A stretch of DNA of 64,000 nt from Ketobacter sp. (GCF_003671495.1 NZ_RCHN01000013.1:124001-188000); one strand, 5' to 3'; numbered from the stretch's first letter, positions 27,180-37,296 are shown. Made by a program: numbers and translations. Notes: generated by a model not told the origin, from the letters alone.

Positions 27180-28241
27180 CTATTTTACCGGATAGGGATA
27201 GGACAACCGGGTGATGTAGCGGTTGCCTTCCACATAGCCGGTGAGCTTGGCCCGCTCGCCATACAGGGCCGCCAGCCGGTTACGGGTGTTCTCCAGGGCC
27301 ATACGGTTGCCCTGGGACTCTACGCCGCCGGCCTTCTCCGCATAAGGGTTGGTGATGGAGAGTTCAAACACCCCGTGGGAATAACTGGCTACGATTTCCA
27401 CAATTCCACCTTTGGGCAGGGGCTGGACCCCATGCAACACCGCATTTTCCAGCAAGGGCTGCAGGGTCAGCAGGGGGATCTTCACCTGCTCGGGCACCGA
27501 ACGAATTTCCCACTGCACGTCCAAACGCTTGCCCAGGCGCAGCTTTTCGATGTTCAGGTACTTGTTGCAGAGGTCGATTTCCTCCTGCAGGGGCACCTGG
27601 TTGCCCACGTGATTGAGGCTGGCACGGAACAGGGCCGAGAGATCCATCACCACGTCCTCGGCGGTGCGCGGATCGGTTTCGATCAGGCTGGCAATGATGT
27701 TCATGCTGTTGAAGAGAAAATGGGGGCGGATGCGGGACTGCAGGGCCTGAATGCGGTGCAGCAGCTCGGACTGGCGCCGGGCGATGAGCATGGCCTGCAG
27801 GTAAAAATAGCGAATCACCAACCCGCCGATGATGGCGGCGATGGCCACGTGGGTAAGTACCGGATTGGAGAAGAAAATGGCCAGCACACTCTGGTTGGGA
27901 TTGAAACTGAAGCTGATCTGGCTGAGCCCGCTCATGATCCAGGTGTTGGCAGGGATCAGCAGGTAACTGATGATCACCGCCCGCTGCTGCGGCAGGGTGC
28001 GCAGATAGCCCCGTAACTTGCACAGCATCCCGGCGCTGGACAGGGCCACCCATTGCACAAAGAGGGACACCAGCCCCAGTTGCATCCAGTCGAAGCCCCA
28101 CAGGCTGCTGTCCACCAGCACAATCACCAGGGAAAACAGCTCGGCAATCAGCACCAGAAAGAACACCGACTGGCGATCGCACAGGTCCGGCAGAAAGAAG
28201 GCTTCCTCCTGTTCGACGGGCGGCTTGCTGACTCGACTCAT
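27180..28241 (-). CDS. algZ: LytS-family sensor histidine kinase AlgZ/FimS
   Basis: The 353-residue protein has about five to six transmembrane helices followed by a His_kinase domain of the LytS class, with the phospho-acceptor histidine in SRIRPHFLFNSMNIIASL and an ATP-binding domain (TLQPLLENAVLHGV). It has no large external domain, as in FimS of Pseudomonas, which pairs with AlgR. ATG 28241 is chosen over longer readings because AAGGA lies about ten bases upstream and the extra upstream codons (HHPPTPRTQP) look non-coding. Normally it is directly divergent from argH; here a large lipoprotein gene is inserted between. Confidence 0.88.
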   Translation of the reverse strand: MSRVSKPPVEQEEAFFLPDLCDRQSVFFLVLIAELFSLVIVLVDSSLWGFDWMQLGLVSLFVQWVALSSAGMLCKLRGYLRTLPQQRAVIISYLLIPANTWIMSGLSQISFSFNPNQSVLAIFFSNPVLTHVAIAAIIGGLVIRYFYLQAMLIARRQSELLHRIQALQSRIRPHFLFNSMNIIASLIETDPRTAEDVVMDLSALFRASLNHVGNQVPLQEEIDLCNKYLNIEKLRLGKRLDVQWEIRSVPEQVKIPLLTLQPLLENAVLHGVQPLPKGGIVEIVASYSHGVFELSITNPYAEKAGGVESQGNRMALENTRNRLAALYGERAKLTGYVEGNRYITRLSYPYPVK

Positions 28242-28379
28242 CCGGGGCTGGGTCCTTGGGGTTGGTGGGTGATGGGTGGATGACTGCTGAATCAGTATAA
28301 GCCAAACACACTTTGGCATTGGGAGAAATTGGCGTCGGATAAAACGGGCGACGGAAGAAATGACCCGCCGCCAGAAACA

Positions 28380-28405
28380 AGAAAGCCGGCTGGCGCCGGC
28401 TTTCT
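28380..28405 (-). terminator. Rho-independent terminator of the large lipoprotein gene
   Basis: AGAAAGCCGGC and GCCGGCTTTCT form a perfect 11-bp stem with a 4-base loop, 22 bases after the minus-strand stop at 28427. Read on the minus strand the stem ends in GGCTTTCTTGTTT, a U-rich tail. It also separates the lipoprotein transcript from algZ. Confidence 0.75.
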
Positions 28406-28426
28406 GTTACCGCGTGGAGAGATGGA

Positions 28427-30874
28427 TCAAGGGGCAGGCACGATTTCGGTGGTCGTGAAGCTCACCACCGGACAGGTTTCCTCGGCCTCTTCCTTCATCA
28501 GGGAGCTGCGCGCGCACACCTTCACTGTGTGATCCCCGGCCAGGAAGCTGTCCACCACGACATTGGTGCGCTCCATCCAGGCACTCCAGCTGCCACCGTC
28601 AACCTGGTAGCGGTACTGCAGGCCGCCGAATTCGGGGTTGGGGTTATTGCCAGAGATGGCGATGTCCACCGCACCGTTTTCCAGGTCAATGCTGGTCACG
28701 GTGACGGTACCGTTATTGACCGACTCCATCTCGACGGTGGTCTGCGAATAGGTCACCGTGCCAATGTAGGTGGTGGGAGCCGCCGCGTTCAGGGCCGTTT
28801 CCTCATGGATCAACCGTCCAGCGAGCGCCAGGGTGTGGTTCTGCCCGTTGCCGCTGTTATCCACCCAGAATTGCTCCATAAACAGTACATGTCCCAGGAT
28901 ACTTGGCAGGGGAATCGCTTGCAGGGCATCACCCAGCATCGGCAGCGCCAGGGGTACAGCGAACTCGACGATGCTGTTGATAAAGCCGGGCGGCAAAGGC
29001 AGAAGGCCGCTGGCATCGGTTTGCGTCACTTCAATCACGGGCACCTGGTCAAACGCCAGTCCCAGATTGCCGCCAAAGGTGGAATCCACAATGAAGGGCA
29101 CGTCGATGTTAAGGGTAGCACCGAAGACCGTGCGATAGTCGTCCCAACCTTCAACGTACATATCCAGGGCGAACTCCACATCATACCAATGCAGGGTACC
29201 TGCAGCGCCCGCGCCGGCATCGCCCAGGGTCATGTAAGGGGCAGATTTCGGCATCAGACGAATGCCGATCAGCGTGCCTTCCGGCAGGTCAGTCAGGGTC
29301 TGGGTACCGTCCACCAGAGAGGGATAGAAACCCGGTGCCAACTGGATGGTGGTCAGCCCGGAATCGTGGGCCGCCGCCAGGATCTGGTTGAGCACATTGG
29401 TGGAAAGGCCCACACCAAAATCATAGCCAGAACCATCCGGCGTCAGGCCGGTCATGATGGGAGCCGTGCCACCGATGTGCAGGGAACCCAGTGTGGCCGG
29501 TACAAAGGTGGCCGGCGTGGGGGCCTTGGCGTTGGTGGCCAGGCGCACCGTCAAACCATTCGCATCGTTATTGAGGGTGTCCGGCACAGCGTTCACCGCC
29601 AGAGGTGTCACCGGGCCTTCTTCGCCGTCCACATCCACATTCAGACCGATACCGATTTCGTTCAGCACCGCCGACATCAACCAGTCCACCATGTAGTCCA
29701 CGATGGTCAGCAGCAGCGTGTCGAACCACCGCAGCAGAATATCGACCACCACATCCGCGATCGCCGACAGCACATTGGACAACAGGCCGCCGTTGTCGAG
29801 CCAGACGATGGCCACGTCCAGATCGGAAGTCGCCAGCGTGGTACCGGAAGTATCCAGGCTCACATTGCGATCCACCACATCCAGATCCACCAGGGTGGAC
29901 GCCTGAATGTAACCGGGGTTACCGTCAGTGGTGACGGTTACGTCGGCCTTGAGGGGAATCGTCACCCACATACCCAGTGTCACCAGGGACTTGTAGCTGA
30001 CGCTGTCCAGAGTCAGGCCCACTTCCAGGTTTTCTGCGTAAAGCTTGCTCAGGTCCAGGCCGTCATCCACCAGGCTGAGATCCAGGTCCAGGTTGTCCAT
30101 CCCGAGTTCATTGACGGTCATGGTCGCCCGGAAGTCCCCCAGCAGCACAATGGGGACATCAATGTTGATGGGGCCCAGAGCGCCCAGGATTGGCGTCAGA
30201 TCCTGTTCGGACAGAACCTGTTCCAAGGTTGGGATAATAAACTGCAGTCCGGCGTCGCTCAGGTAGGCAGACAGGCCGGTGTACTCGGTATCATTGCGGG
30301 AAAAGGTGGTGGTGCTGGTGTGGTTAAAGCCATCGGTGGCTACGAACACATTGCGCGGCTGATCGTTGTAGGGTACGTCAGTAAAATGATTACTGGCATC
30401 CAGTGTAACCGCGGCGTCATCCAGGAACACGCTGGTGACACCGCCCGGATCGTACACGTAACCGGAAACCGTCCTGGCGTCGCGGTCGGTCCCGGTGATG
30501 CGAATCTGGGGGCCGGTGGTGTCATAGTAGAACACCACCTGCTTCAGGGTGGTGCCCGCGGTCATACGGAACACGTTGCGGCCAGACACGATGCAGTCGC
30601 CCGCGTATTCTGCCGCACAAAAGGTTTCCACGTCATCGCTGGAAGCCGTCATGCTGGCACCGTCGTCGGCCGCAGTGAAGGCATTCTTCACATCTTTGCC
30701 GTTAATCTCCAGTTGCAGGGGAGACGGTACGTCACCATTGGTGAAGTTCACGATAAAGTATTCAGGTTTGACGATCTGCGAAGAATTATTCGTCGGTGCG
30801 ACGATGCTGGCCTGATCACAGGCAGCCAGTCCTAGAGCTGCAGTCAGAAGCAGGATTTTGGATATTACGTTCAA
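28427..30874 (-). CDS. large lipoprotein, possibly with BPI/LBP-like lipid-binding fold
   Basis: The 815-residue protein begins with a lipoprotein signal (LLLTAALGLAACD, lipid cysteine at residue 19), so it is exported and anchored in a membrane. An N-terminal Ig-like part (about 30-190) is followed by a long region of alternating hydrophobic strands; a segment near residue 470-500 (GSGYDFGVGLSTNVLNQILAAA) resembles the strand-helix pattern of BPI-type lipid-transfer proteins, and the C-terminus has an Ig/fibronectin-like domain. The BPI resemblance is my pattern recognition, not a proven match. The start codon is TTG at 30874, with GAGGG upstream. It is inserted between the normally divergent argH and algZ genes. 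Confidence 0.75.
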   Translation of the reverse strand: MNVISKILLLTAALGLAACDQASIVAPTNNSSQIVKPEYFIVNFTNGDVPSPLQLEINGKDVKNAFTAADDGASMTASSDDVETFCAAEYAGDCIVSGRNVFRMTAGTTLKQVVFYYDTTGPQIRITGTDRDARTVSGYVYDPGGVTSVFLDDAAVTLDASNHFTDVPYNDQPRNVFVATDGFNHTSTTTFSRNDTEYTGLSAYLSDAGLQFIIPTLEQVLSEQDLTPILGALGPINIDVPIVLLGDFRATMTVNELGMDNLDLDLSLVDDGLDLSKLYAENLEVGLTLDSVSYKSLVTLGMWVTIPLKADVTVTTDGNPGYIQASTLVDLDVVDRNVSLDTSGTTLATSDLDVAIVWLDNGGLLSNVLSAIADVVVDILLRWFDTLLLTIVDYMVDWLMSAVLNEIGIGLNVDVDGEEGPVTPLAVNAVPDTLNNDANGLTVRLATNAKAPTPATFVPATLGSLHIGGTAPIMTGLTPDGSGYDFGVGLSTNVLNQILAAAHDSGLTTIQLAPGFYPSLVDGTQTLTDLPEGTLIGIRLMPKSAPYMTLGDAGAGAAGTLHWYDVEFALDMYVEGWDDYRTVFGATLNIDVPFIVDSTFGGNLGLAFDQVPVIEVTQTDASGLLPLPPGFINSIVEFAVPLALPMLGDALQAIPLPSILGHVLFMEQFWVDNSGNGQNHTLALAGRLIHEETALNAAAPTTYIGTVTYSQTTVEMESVNNGTVTVTSIDLENGAVDIAISGNNPNPEFGGLQYRYQVDGGSWSAWMERTNVVVDSFLAGDHTVKVCARSSLMKEEAEETCPVVSFTTTEIVPAP

Positions 30875-31386
30875 AATAGCGCCCTCAAAAAAATTAAAGC
30901 AAACTTAATTTGGTAACCTGGTTTTTAATAGAGTTGGTTTCTTCTTGGTCTTCTTGAGCCCGTCCATTGTGTACTTTCATCATCGGCACGACCGGAAAAT
31001 ACACAATGGACTAACTGGTCATAATACCTGTTCTGGTGAAAATTCATACGCCCATTTTGTGACAAGGACGACATTCATGTATTGGATTACGACAGAATGT
31101 TACGGCATGTAAACAGATGCCTCACCCTATGTGTATCGCAGGTAACACAAACGATCACCACTTATAAGCCCATCAGGAACAGGCATTCGTTGCCGGCTTT
31201 GGCTAACAGCCAGGGTGGTCAGGGTCTGGTTTGCCAGGGGCTGCGTGATATACTCGCGGCTTTGAATTTCGGGGCTTTGCCCGTTGGCGGGAGATGAGCT
31301 TGTAGCGTACCTCAACTCCCCGTCACGGCTCCCGCCTCAGATCATACAGAGCACCACCCTTCAGCATCAGCCGTACAGGAAGCAGC
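30875..31386. other. 512-bp intergenic region between lipoprotein gene and argH
   Basis: It holds the promoters of both divergent genes, the inverted repeat at 30962-31011, a -10-like TATACT at 31249-31254 on the argH strand without a clear -35, and AGGA seven bases before argH. I see no small gene or RNA gene in the rest. Confidence 0.5.
30962..31011. repeat. 50-bp nested inverted repeat
   Basis: GTCCATTGTGTA and TACACAATGGAC are perfect 12-base arms 26 bases apart; inside them TTTC/GAAA and CGG/CCG can also pair, around loop CACGA. No U-tract follows on either strand. It lies 88 bases upstream of the lipoprotein start. Confidence 0.7.
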
Positions 31387-32796
31387 ATGTCAGACTCGTC
31401 CAACACCAAGCCCACCCAGAACATCCAATGGGGTGGCCGCTTCACCGAAGCCACCGACGCCTTCGTACAGGTGTTTACCGCCTCCGTGGACTTTGACCAA
31501 AAAATGGCAGAGCAGGACATCAATGGCTCCATCGCCCATGCCACCATGTTGGCCGAGGTGGGCGTGCTGACCGCCGACGAGAAAACCCAGATCATCGACG
31601 GCCTGGAAGCCATCCGCCAGGAAATCCGCAACGGCGAATTTGAATGGTCGGTGGCGCTGGAAGACGTGCACATGAACATCGAGGCGCGCCTGACCCAGCG
31701 CATCGGCATCACCGGTAAGAAACTGCATACCGGCCGTTCCCGCAACGATCAGGTGGCCACCGACATCCGCCTGTACCTGCGCGACGCCATCGACGCCATT
31801 CTGAGCGAAGTCACCCGCCTGCAAACAGGCCTGGTGGACCTGGCCGAACGCGAAGCCGACACCATCATGCCCGGCTTCACCCACTTGCAAACCGCACAAC
31901 CGGTGACCTTTGGCCACCACATGCTGGCCTGGAACGAAATGCTGTTCCGCGACTACGAGCGCTTGGTGGATTGCCGCAAACGGGTCAACCGCATGCCTCT
32001 GGGCTCCGCCGCGCTGGCGGGCACCACCTACCCCATCGACCGTACCATCACGGCCAGACTGCTGGGCTTTGAGGGCATCTGTGAAAACTCCCTGGACGGC
32101 GTCAGCGACCGCGACTTCGCCATCGAATTCTGTGCCGCCGCGTCCTTGTGCATGACGCACCTGTCCCGCTTCTCGGAAGAGCTGGTACTGTGGGCCTCGG
32201 CCCAATTCAATTTTGTGGATCTGCCGGATCGCTTCTGCACCGGTTCCTCCATCATGCCGCAGAAGAAGAACCCCGACGTGCCCGAGCTGGTGCGCGGCAA
32301 AACCGGCCGCGTCAACGGTCATCTGATCTCATTGCTCACCCTGATGAAATCCCAGTGTCTGGCCTATAACAAGGACAACCAGGAAGACAAAGAACCCCTG
32401 TTCGACACCGTGGACACCCTGTTCAACTGCCTGCGTGCCTACGCCGACATGATGCCCGCCCTGCAGGTGAAAAAAGACAGCATGCGCGAAGCGGCCCGCC
32501 GCGGCTTTTCCACGGCCACCGATCTGGCCGACTACCTGGTGAAGAAAGGCATGCCGTTCCGCGATTCCCATGAAGTGGTGGGTAAGGCTGTGGGCTATGG
32601 CGTAGCCAACCAGAAAGACCTGGCGGATATGTCCCTGGATGAGCTGCAGCAGTTCAGCGATATCATCCGTGAAGACGTATACGATGTCCTGACCCTGGAA
32701 GGTTCGGTGAACGCCCGCAACCATCTGGGAGGCACCGCACCGGTGCAAGTGAGGGCCGCTGCGGCCAGAGCCCGCGCCCAACTGGCTGCGCGTTAA
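31387..32796 (+). CDS. argH: argininosuccinate lyase
   Basis: ArgH splits argininosuccinate into arginine and fumarate, the last step of arginine synthesis. The 469-residue enzyme shows [23 protein letters not shown] at the N-terminus, [12 protein letters not shown], the [13 protein letters not shown] region with the catalytic-histidine segment, and the fumarase/aspartase signature [16 protein letters not shown] lies seven bases before the ATG. In Pseudomonas argH is directly divergent from algZ. Confidence 0.97.
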   Translation: MSDSSNTKPTQNIQWGGRFTEATDAFVQVFTASVDFDQKMAEQDINGSIAHATMLAEVGVLTADEKTQIIDGLEAIRQEIRNGEFEWSVALEDVHMNIEARLTQRIGITGKKLHTGRSRNDQVATDIRLYLRDAIDAILSEVTRLQTGLVDLAEREADTIMPGFTHLQTAQPVTFGHHMLAWNEMLFRDYERLVDCRKRVNRMPLGSAALAGTTYPIDRTITARLLGFEGICENSLDGVSDRDFAIEFCAAASLCMTHLSRFSEELVLWASAQFNFVDLPDRFCTGSSIMPQKKNPDVPELVRGKTGRVNGHLISLLTLMKSQCLAYNKDNQEDKEPLFDTVDTLFNCLRAYADMMPALQVKKDSMREAARRGFSTATDLADYLVKKGMPFRDSHEVVGKAVGYGVANQKDLADMSLDELQQFSDIIREDVYDVLTLEGSVNARNHLGGTAPVQVRAAAARARAQLAAR

Positions 32797-32831
32797 GCGC
32801 GCCGCACACGGCCGGGGGAGAACACATCCAG

Positions 32832-34601
32832 ATGGGTTGGCAAGCCTGGTTTACCATTGGTCTCCTGGTGGTGGTGCTGGTCACGCTGATCCGCACGAAA
32901 CTGCCCACCCATCTGGTGATGATGGGGGCACTGACTCTGCTCAGCGTCAGCGGCATACTGAGCCCCCAGGACGCCCTCAGTGGATTCAGCAACCCGGGCC
33001 TGATCACAGTGGCGGCGATGTTCGTGATCGCCGCCGGCATGCAGGCCTCCGGAGCCATCCACAGCATTGAAAGCCGCATCCTGGGTCGACCCACGTCCGT
33101 GGCCGGCGCCATCCTGCGCCTGTGCGCCCCCACCGTGCTGCTGAGTGCCTTACTCAACAACACCCCGGTGGTGGCCACCCTGATTCCCGCCGTACGCAGC
33201 TGGGCAAGCAAGATCGATATCCCGGCTTCCAAGCTGCTGATCCCCCTCAGTTACGCCTCCATTCTGGGGGGTACCATGACCCTGATCGGCACCAGCACCA
33301 ACCTCATTGTCAGCAGCCAATACGCCAGCCTCACCGGCAAGCCGGAATTCGGCCTGTTTGCCATTTCCATCATCGGGGTGCCGGTGGGCCTGTTCGGCCT
33401 GGGCCTGCTGATCCTGTTGTTGCCGCGACTGCTGCCCAGCCACAAACAGCGACAGGCGTTTTCCAAGCTGCGGGAGTTTACCCTGGACGTGATCGTCGAT
33501 CCCGCCGGACCGTTGGTGGGCAAAACCATTCCCGAAGCGGGGCTGCGTAACCTGAAACGGGTGTTCCTGGCGGAAATCGAGCGCGACGGCAGCCTGCTCA
33601 CCGCCGTCTCGCCCCTGGAAAAGCTGAAAGGCGGCGACCGCCTCACCTTCGCCGGCGACACCGACGCCCTGTCGGACCTGCTCGCCATCCGCGGCATTCT
33701 GCCCTCCAACCACCAGGATGAAGTCCCCCTTGAGATCAACCGCCCGGAGCGCTGCCTGGTGGAAGCGGTACTGTCACCCCATTCCGCGGTACTGGGGCTC
33801 AGCATCAAGGACAGCCAGTTCCGCGACCGTTATGGGGCGGTGGTGCTGGCGGTGGCCCGTAACGGCGAGCGGGTGGCACAGAACCTTGGGTCCATCCGCC
33901 TGCGGGCGGGGGATACCCTGCTGTTGGAAGCGCGCCCCAATTTCGTCCGCCAGCAACGCCTGAACCGGGATTTCCTGCTGGTGAATGACCTGGAACGGGA
34001 GTCGGTGCGGCACCACAAAACCCTGTTGGCCTGGATCATCCTGGCGGCGGTGGTGATCAGTGCCGCCAGCGGCCTGCTGTCGATTCTGAATGCAGGCCTG
34101 CTGGGGGCGGCTGCCATGCTGGTTCTGCGCTGTTGTTCCATTGCCCAGGCCCAGCGCAGTCTGGACCTGACGGTGCTGATCACCATCGGCGCCTCCTTTG
34201 CCCTGGGTAATGCCCTGCACAACACCGGCGCCGCCCAGTGGCTGGGCCTGCAGATCATCGACCTCAGTGGCCACAGCCCGGTCCTGCTGTTGATTGCGTT
34301 GTACCTCATCATTTCGATACTGACGGAGTTCATCACCAACAACAGTGCGGCGATCCTGATGGTGCCCATCGTGCTGCAGATCTGCAACCAGCTGGGACTG
34401 GACCCGGAACCCTACCTGTTTGCCATCATGATGGCAGCCTCCGCCAGCTTTGCCACGCCCCTGGGCTACCACACCAACCTGATGGTGTATGGCCCCGGCA
34501 ATTACAGCTTCGGGGATTTCCTCAAGGTGGGCGTGCCCATGAACATCCTCATCGGCGCGGCCACCATCCTGGTGCTTACCCTGACTTACGGTCTGCTGTA
34601 A
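32832..34601 (+). CDS. SLC13/DASS-family transporter with two TrkA-C (RCK_C) domains
   Basis: The 589-residue inner-membrane protein has two blocks of helices separated by a soluble middle part (about residues 210-380) that contains two TrkA-C-type ligand domains (LVGKTIPEAGLRNLKRVFLA; SIKDSQFRDRYGAVVLAV). Family motifs are LLNNTPVVATLIP in the first block and TNNSAAILMVPIV followed by SFATPLGYHTNLMVYGPG in the second, which form the substrate and sodium sites. Such proteins move sulfate, citrate or dicarboxylates. The substrate is not deducible. It starts 35 bases after argH behind a GGGGGAG site, but a functional link with arginine synthesis is not evident. Confidence 0.88.
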   Translation: MGWQAWFTIGLLVVVLVTLIRTKLPTHLVMMGALTLLSVSGILSPQDALSGFSNPGLITVAAMFVIAAGMQASGAIHSIESRILGRPTSVAGAILRLCAPTVLLSALLNNTPVVATLIPAVRSWASKIDIPASKLLIPLSYASILGGTMTLIGTSTNLIVSSQYASLTGKPEFGLFAISIIGVPVGLFGLGLLILLLPRLLPSHKQRQAFSKLREFTLDVIVDPAGPLVGKTIPEAGLRNLKRVFLAEIERDGSLLTAVSPLEKLKGGDRLTFAGDTDALSDLLAIRGILPSNHQDEVPLEINRPERCLVEAVLSPHSAVLGLSIKDSQFRDRYGAVVLAVARNGERVAQNLGSIRLRAGDTLLLEARPNFVRQQRLNRDFLLVNDLERESVRHHKTLLAWIILAAVVISAASGLLSILNAGLLGAAAMLVLRCCSIAQAQRSLDLTVLITIGASFALGNALHNTGAAQWLGLQIIDLSGHSPVLLLIALYLIISILTEFITNNSAAILMVPIVLQICNQLGLDPEPYLFAIMMAASASFATPLGYHTNLMVYGPGNYSFGDFLKVGVPMNILIGAATILVLTLTYGLL

Positions 34602-34744
34602 GCCCTGGGCGCGGCATTACCACCCGGCGTTAACGCAGCACGCTGAGCCGGGAGGCGGAATTCAGGGCGTCCGGCAAGTGCCGCTTGAGTTTTTGCGGCA
34701 GAGACCGGATCATGGAGGGAACTATTCGACCCTGAAGTTCTGCC

Positions 34745-35335
34745 ATGATCCCGCGAATCCTGTTCAGTTTGTTAAGTCTCGCCGGCGCCCTTAGCCTGGC
34801 TGCCTGCGCCACCCACTACTCAGTGTCCACCGACTACGATGACCAGTACGGCTTTGCCGGCAAAACCCGTTATGCCCTCATCACGCCGGAGGCCATCCAG
34901 ACCACCCGCAATGACCTGTTGCGTAACCGCATCGAAAGCGCCCTGCACCAGCAGTTGGCTGCACGGGGATTCCAACGCACGGACAAGGCCCAGGCGGACA
35001 TCTGGATCAGTTATTTCGCCACCGCGGAACAACAGCAGGATATTCGCACCTACCAGAGTTACAACACCTACTACGGTTATGCCCGCTGTTATCGCTGCCT
35101 GTACCCGGCCATGCCGGTCACCACCGATGTGCAGGTCATCCATTACACCGAAGCCACCCTGATGATCGACATCATCGATCCCAGCAGCAACACCCTGAAG
35201 TGGCGCGGCGCCACCAGCAGCAAAGTCACCACATCCCAGGCGGACAGCATGACCGTGGCGGAGCGCACCGAGAAGGTCAACCAGGCCATTGCCGCCATCC
35301 TGGAACGCTACCCACCCGGCACAGCGGCCCCCTGA
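34745..35335 (+). CDS. DUF4136 family lipoprotein
   Basis: The 196-residue protein has a lipoprotein signal peptide (LLSLAGALSLAAC, lipid cysteine at residue 21) and a DUF4136 domain, recognisable from ADIWISYFATAEQQ, a Tyr-rich middle (YQSYNTYYGYARC) and the strand pattern VIHYTEATLMIDIIDPSSNTLKWRG. The family is common in proteobacterial envelopes; function unknown. No good ribosome site is visible before the ATG. It precedes the sensor protein gene by 71 bases on the same strand; a shared function is not demonstrated. Confidence 0.82.
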   Translation: MIPRILFSLLSLAGALSLAACATHYSVSTDYDDQYGFAGKTRYALITPEAIQTTRNDLLRNRIESALHQQLAARGFQRTDKAQADIWISYFATAEQQQDIRTYQSYNTYYGYARCYRCLYPAMPVTTDVQVIHYTEATLMIDIIDPSSNTLKWRGATSSKVTTSQADSMTVAERTEKVNQAIAAILERYPPGTAAP

Positions 35336-35406
35336 CTCCGAATATCCGCCACTGATCTATACTGACAGCTATTCCGCTCTTCAGTCATGGGAACCCGCGC
35401 TTCAAG

Positions 35407-37296
35407 ATGGATCGGCAGTGGCAACGCCTAAAGCACTTTATCGGCTTGATTCTGTTGTGCATCAGTGGCCCATGCTGGGCCCTGATCACCCTCCACGACC
35501 ATTCCCCGCCCCTGAACATCGGCAAACAGATCGACACCCTGGAGGACCCGGCCGGTAACCTCACCCTTGAGGACGTCATGGTTTCTGACCGCTTCCAGCC
35601 CTCACAGGCCAGCCGCCCGTCCTTTGGCTTTACCAAATCGGTGTACTGGGTGCGGTTTCGCCTGGCCAGCCTGAGCAATGTGCCGGACTGGTATCTCCAG
35701 GTACGTTATCCCCTGCTGGATTATGTGGACTTCTATGCCCCAGCGCCGGCAGCAACACAAGGCTACCAACGTTTTTCCGCCGGCGATCTGCGACGCCCGG
35801 AAAACGGCAAACGCACCCGCACCTATGCCCAGTTCCCCCTGATCAACGATGCCAAGGTGCGCACCTATTACCTGCGCGTCGACACCCAGAGTTCGATGAT
35901 TTTGGACCTGCGGATTCTGAACGGCAGACAGCTGGCAGAACAAACCAACCACGAGCAGTATTTCCAGGGCGCCTATTTCGGGTTGATGTCGGTGATGGCG
36001 CTCTACAACTTTTTCGTGTTCCTGGTCATCCGGGATCGCAGTTACTTGTATTACACCGGTTTCATTGCCAGCACCGCGGTATTTCAAATTGCGCTGCACG
36101 GTTACGCCCATGTGCATTTCTGGCCGCAAAGCCTGTGGTGGAACAACATCAGCAACCTGTTTGCCGCCTGTCTGTCGGTGGCATTCTGCGGCAAGTTCGC
36201 CCAATCCTTTATTCAACTCAGACAGTTTCAACCGACCCTCGACCGGGTGCTCACCTGGCTGTCGACCTTTGCCTTTCTCATCAGCGGGCTGAGCCTGATG
36301 ATCAACTACCAGCTGGCGGTGCTGCTGATCGCCAGCACCGGTCTGGCGGTGGTTCCCCTCAGCATCCTGGCCGCCGCCATCGCCTGGCGCAAGGGCTCCC
36401 GGCCCGCCGGCTTTTTCCTGATCGCCTGGCTGGTGCTGTTGATCTTTGCGCTGCTGCACATCCTCTGCATCCTGGGCATTCTGCCCAGCTATCCCGCACT
36501 GGAAAATTCCGTGCAGATCGGGGGTGCGGTGGAAGCCGTGCTCTTGTCCATGGGCCTGGCAGACCGGATCAACCGTTCGCAGCATGAAGCACTGAAGGCA
36601 GCCAACCGCGCCAATCGAACTCAGGATGAATTCATGTCCACGTTATCCAGAGAACTGATGGGCCCGCTCAACCGAATCCGCAGCGACCTGGGTAAGATCA
36701 CAGGCCAGCCCGGAGCTGAGGAGGCCAACGCCCTGAAAAGCGTGACCGACTCCAGCGCTTATTTGCAGAGCCTGGTTGAATCCATGGGCCACTTTGTTGC
36801 CCTGCGGCAGGGGAGCGCCAGAATGGAGGCCGGCCAGGTGGATCTGAAAGGCATACTGACGCAACTCTACGACTACTTCCACGCCGCCAATGACAATGCC
36901 AGCGTGCAGGTGAGTTTTGCCTGGGATGCGGACATTCCCGACACCGTTCCCGGGGATGCGCCCAAGCTCACCTCGGTGCTCCTGGAGCTGATCAAGAATG
37001 CCTTTGCGTTTACCCAGCAGGGCTATGTGTCGATTGCGGCGGAAAGCCTGCCGGATGCCCAGATCCGAATCACGGTGACCGACACCGGTGCCGGCATCAG
37101 CCAGGAACGACTCAAGCGCATTGTGGAAGGATTCCGCACGAGTAATCAGGCCTCAGTCCGGGATGGCTTTGGTGCGGGGATCGGGCTCGCCATGGCCAAC
37201 GACATTCTGATGCTGATGGGCAGCCGGCTGGAGATTCAGTCCGAACCCGACCGGGGCACCCGTGTGTGGTTCCACCTGCCGCGCTCAACAGACTGA
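35407..37296 (+). CDS. 7TMR-DISM sensor protein with degenerate histidine kinase domain
   Basis: The 629-residue protein starts with a signal sequence, an extracellular 7TMR-DISM sensor domain (about 30-165, with KSVYWVRFRL), seven transmembrane helices (about 175-390), a dimerisation region and a C-terminal HATPase domain. The kinase ATP-site boxes are intact: N-box in LLELIKNAFAF, G1 in VTDTGAGIS and G2 in GFGAGIGLAMAND. The H-box reads STLSRELMGPLN, so the usual phospho-acceptor His is Arg415. There is no receiver or Hpt domain. It may act as a phosphatase, partner of another kinase, or non-enzymatic sensor. No response-regulator gene is adjacent. A weak ribosome site precedes the ATG. Confidence 0.85.
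   Translation: MDRQWQRLKHFIGLILLCISGPCWALITLHDHSPPLNIGKQIDTLEDPAGNLTLEDVMVSDRFQPSQASRPSFGFTKSVYWVRFRLASLSNVPDWYLQVRYPLLDYVDFYAPAPAATQGYQRFSAGDLRRPENGKRTRTYAQFPLINDAKVRTYYLRVDTQSSMILDLRILNGRQLAEQTNHEQYFQGAYFGLMSVMALYNFFVFLVIRDRSYLYYTGFIASTAVFQIALHGYAHVHFWPQSLWWNNISNLFAACLSVAFCGKFAQSFIQLRQFQPTLDRVLTWLSTFAFLISGLSLMINYQLAVLLIASTGLAVVPLSILAAAIAWRKGSRPAGFFLIAWLVLLIFALLHILCILGILPSYPALENSVQIGGAVEAVLLSMGLADRINRSQHEALKAANRANRTQDEFMSTLSRELMGPLNRIRSDLGKITGQPGAEEANALKSVTDSSAYLQSLVESMGHFVALRQGSARMEAGQVDLKGILTQLYDYFHAANDNASVQVSFAWDADIPDTVPGDAPKLTSVLLELIKNAFAFTQQGYVSIAAESLPDAQIRITVTDTGAGISQERLKRIVEGFRTSNQASVRDGFGAGIGLAMANDILMLMGSRLEIQSEPDRGTRVWFHLPRSTD

Noticed and set aside
28529..30835. 768-codon open frame on the plus strand
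   Set aside because: It is the antisense frame of the large lipoprotein; it begins inside the gene, has His/Gln/Gly-rich nonsense composition and no ribosome site. GC-rich third positions create such frames.
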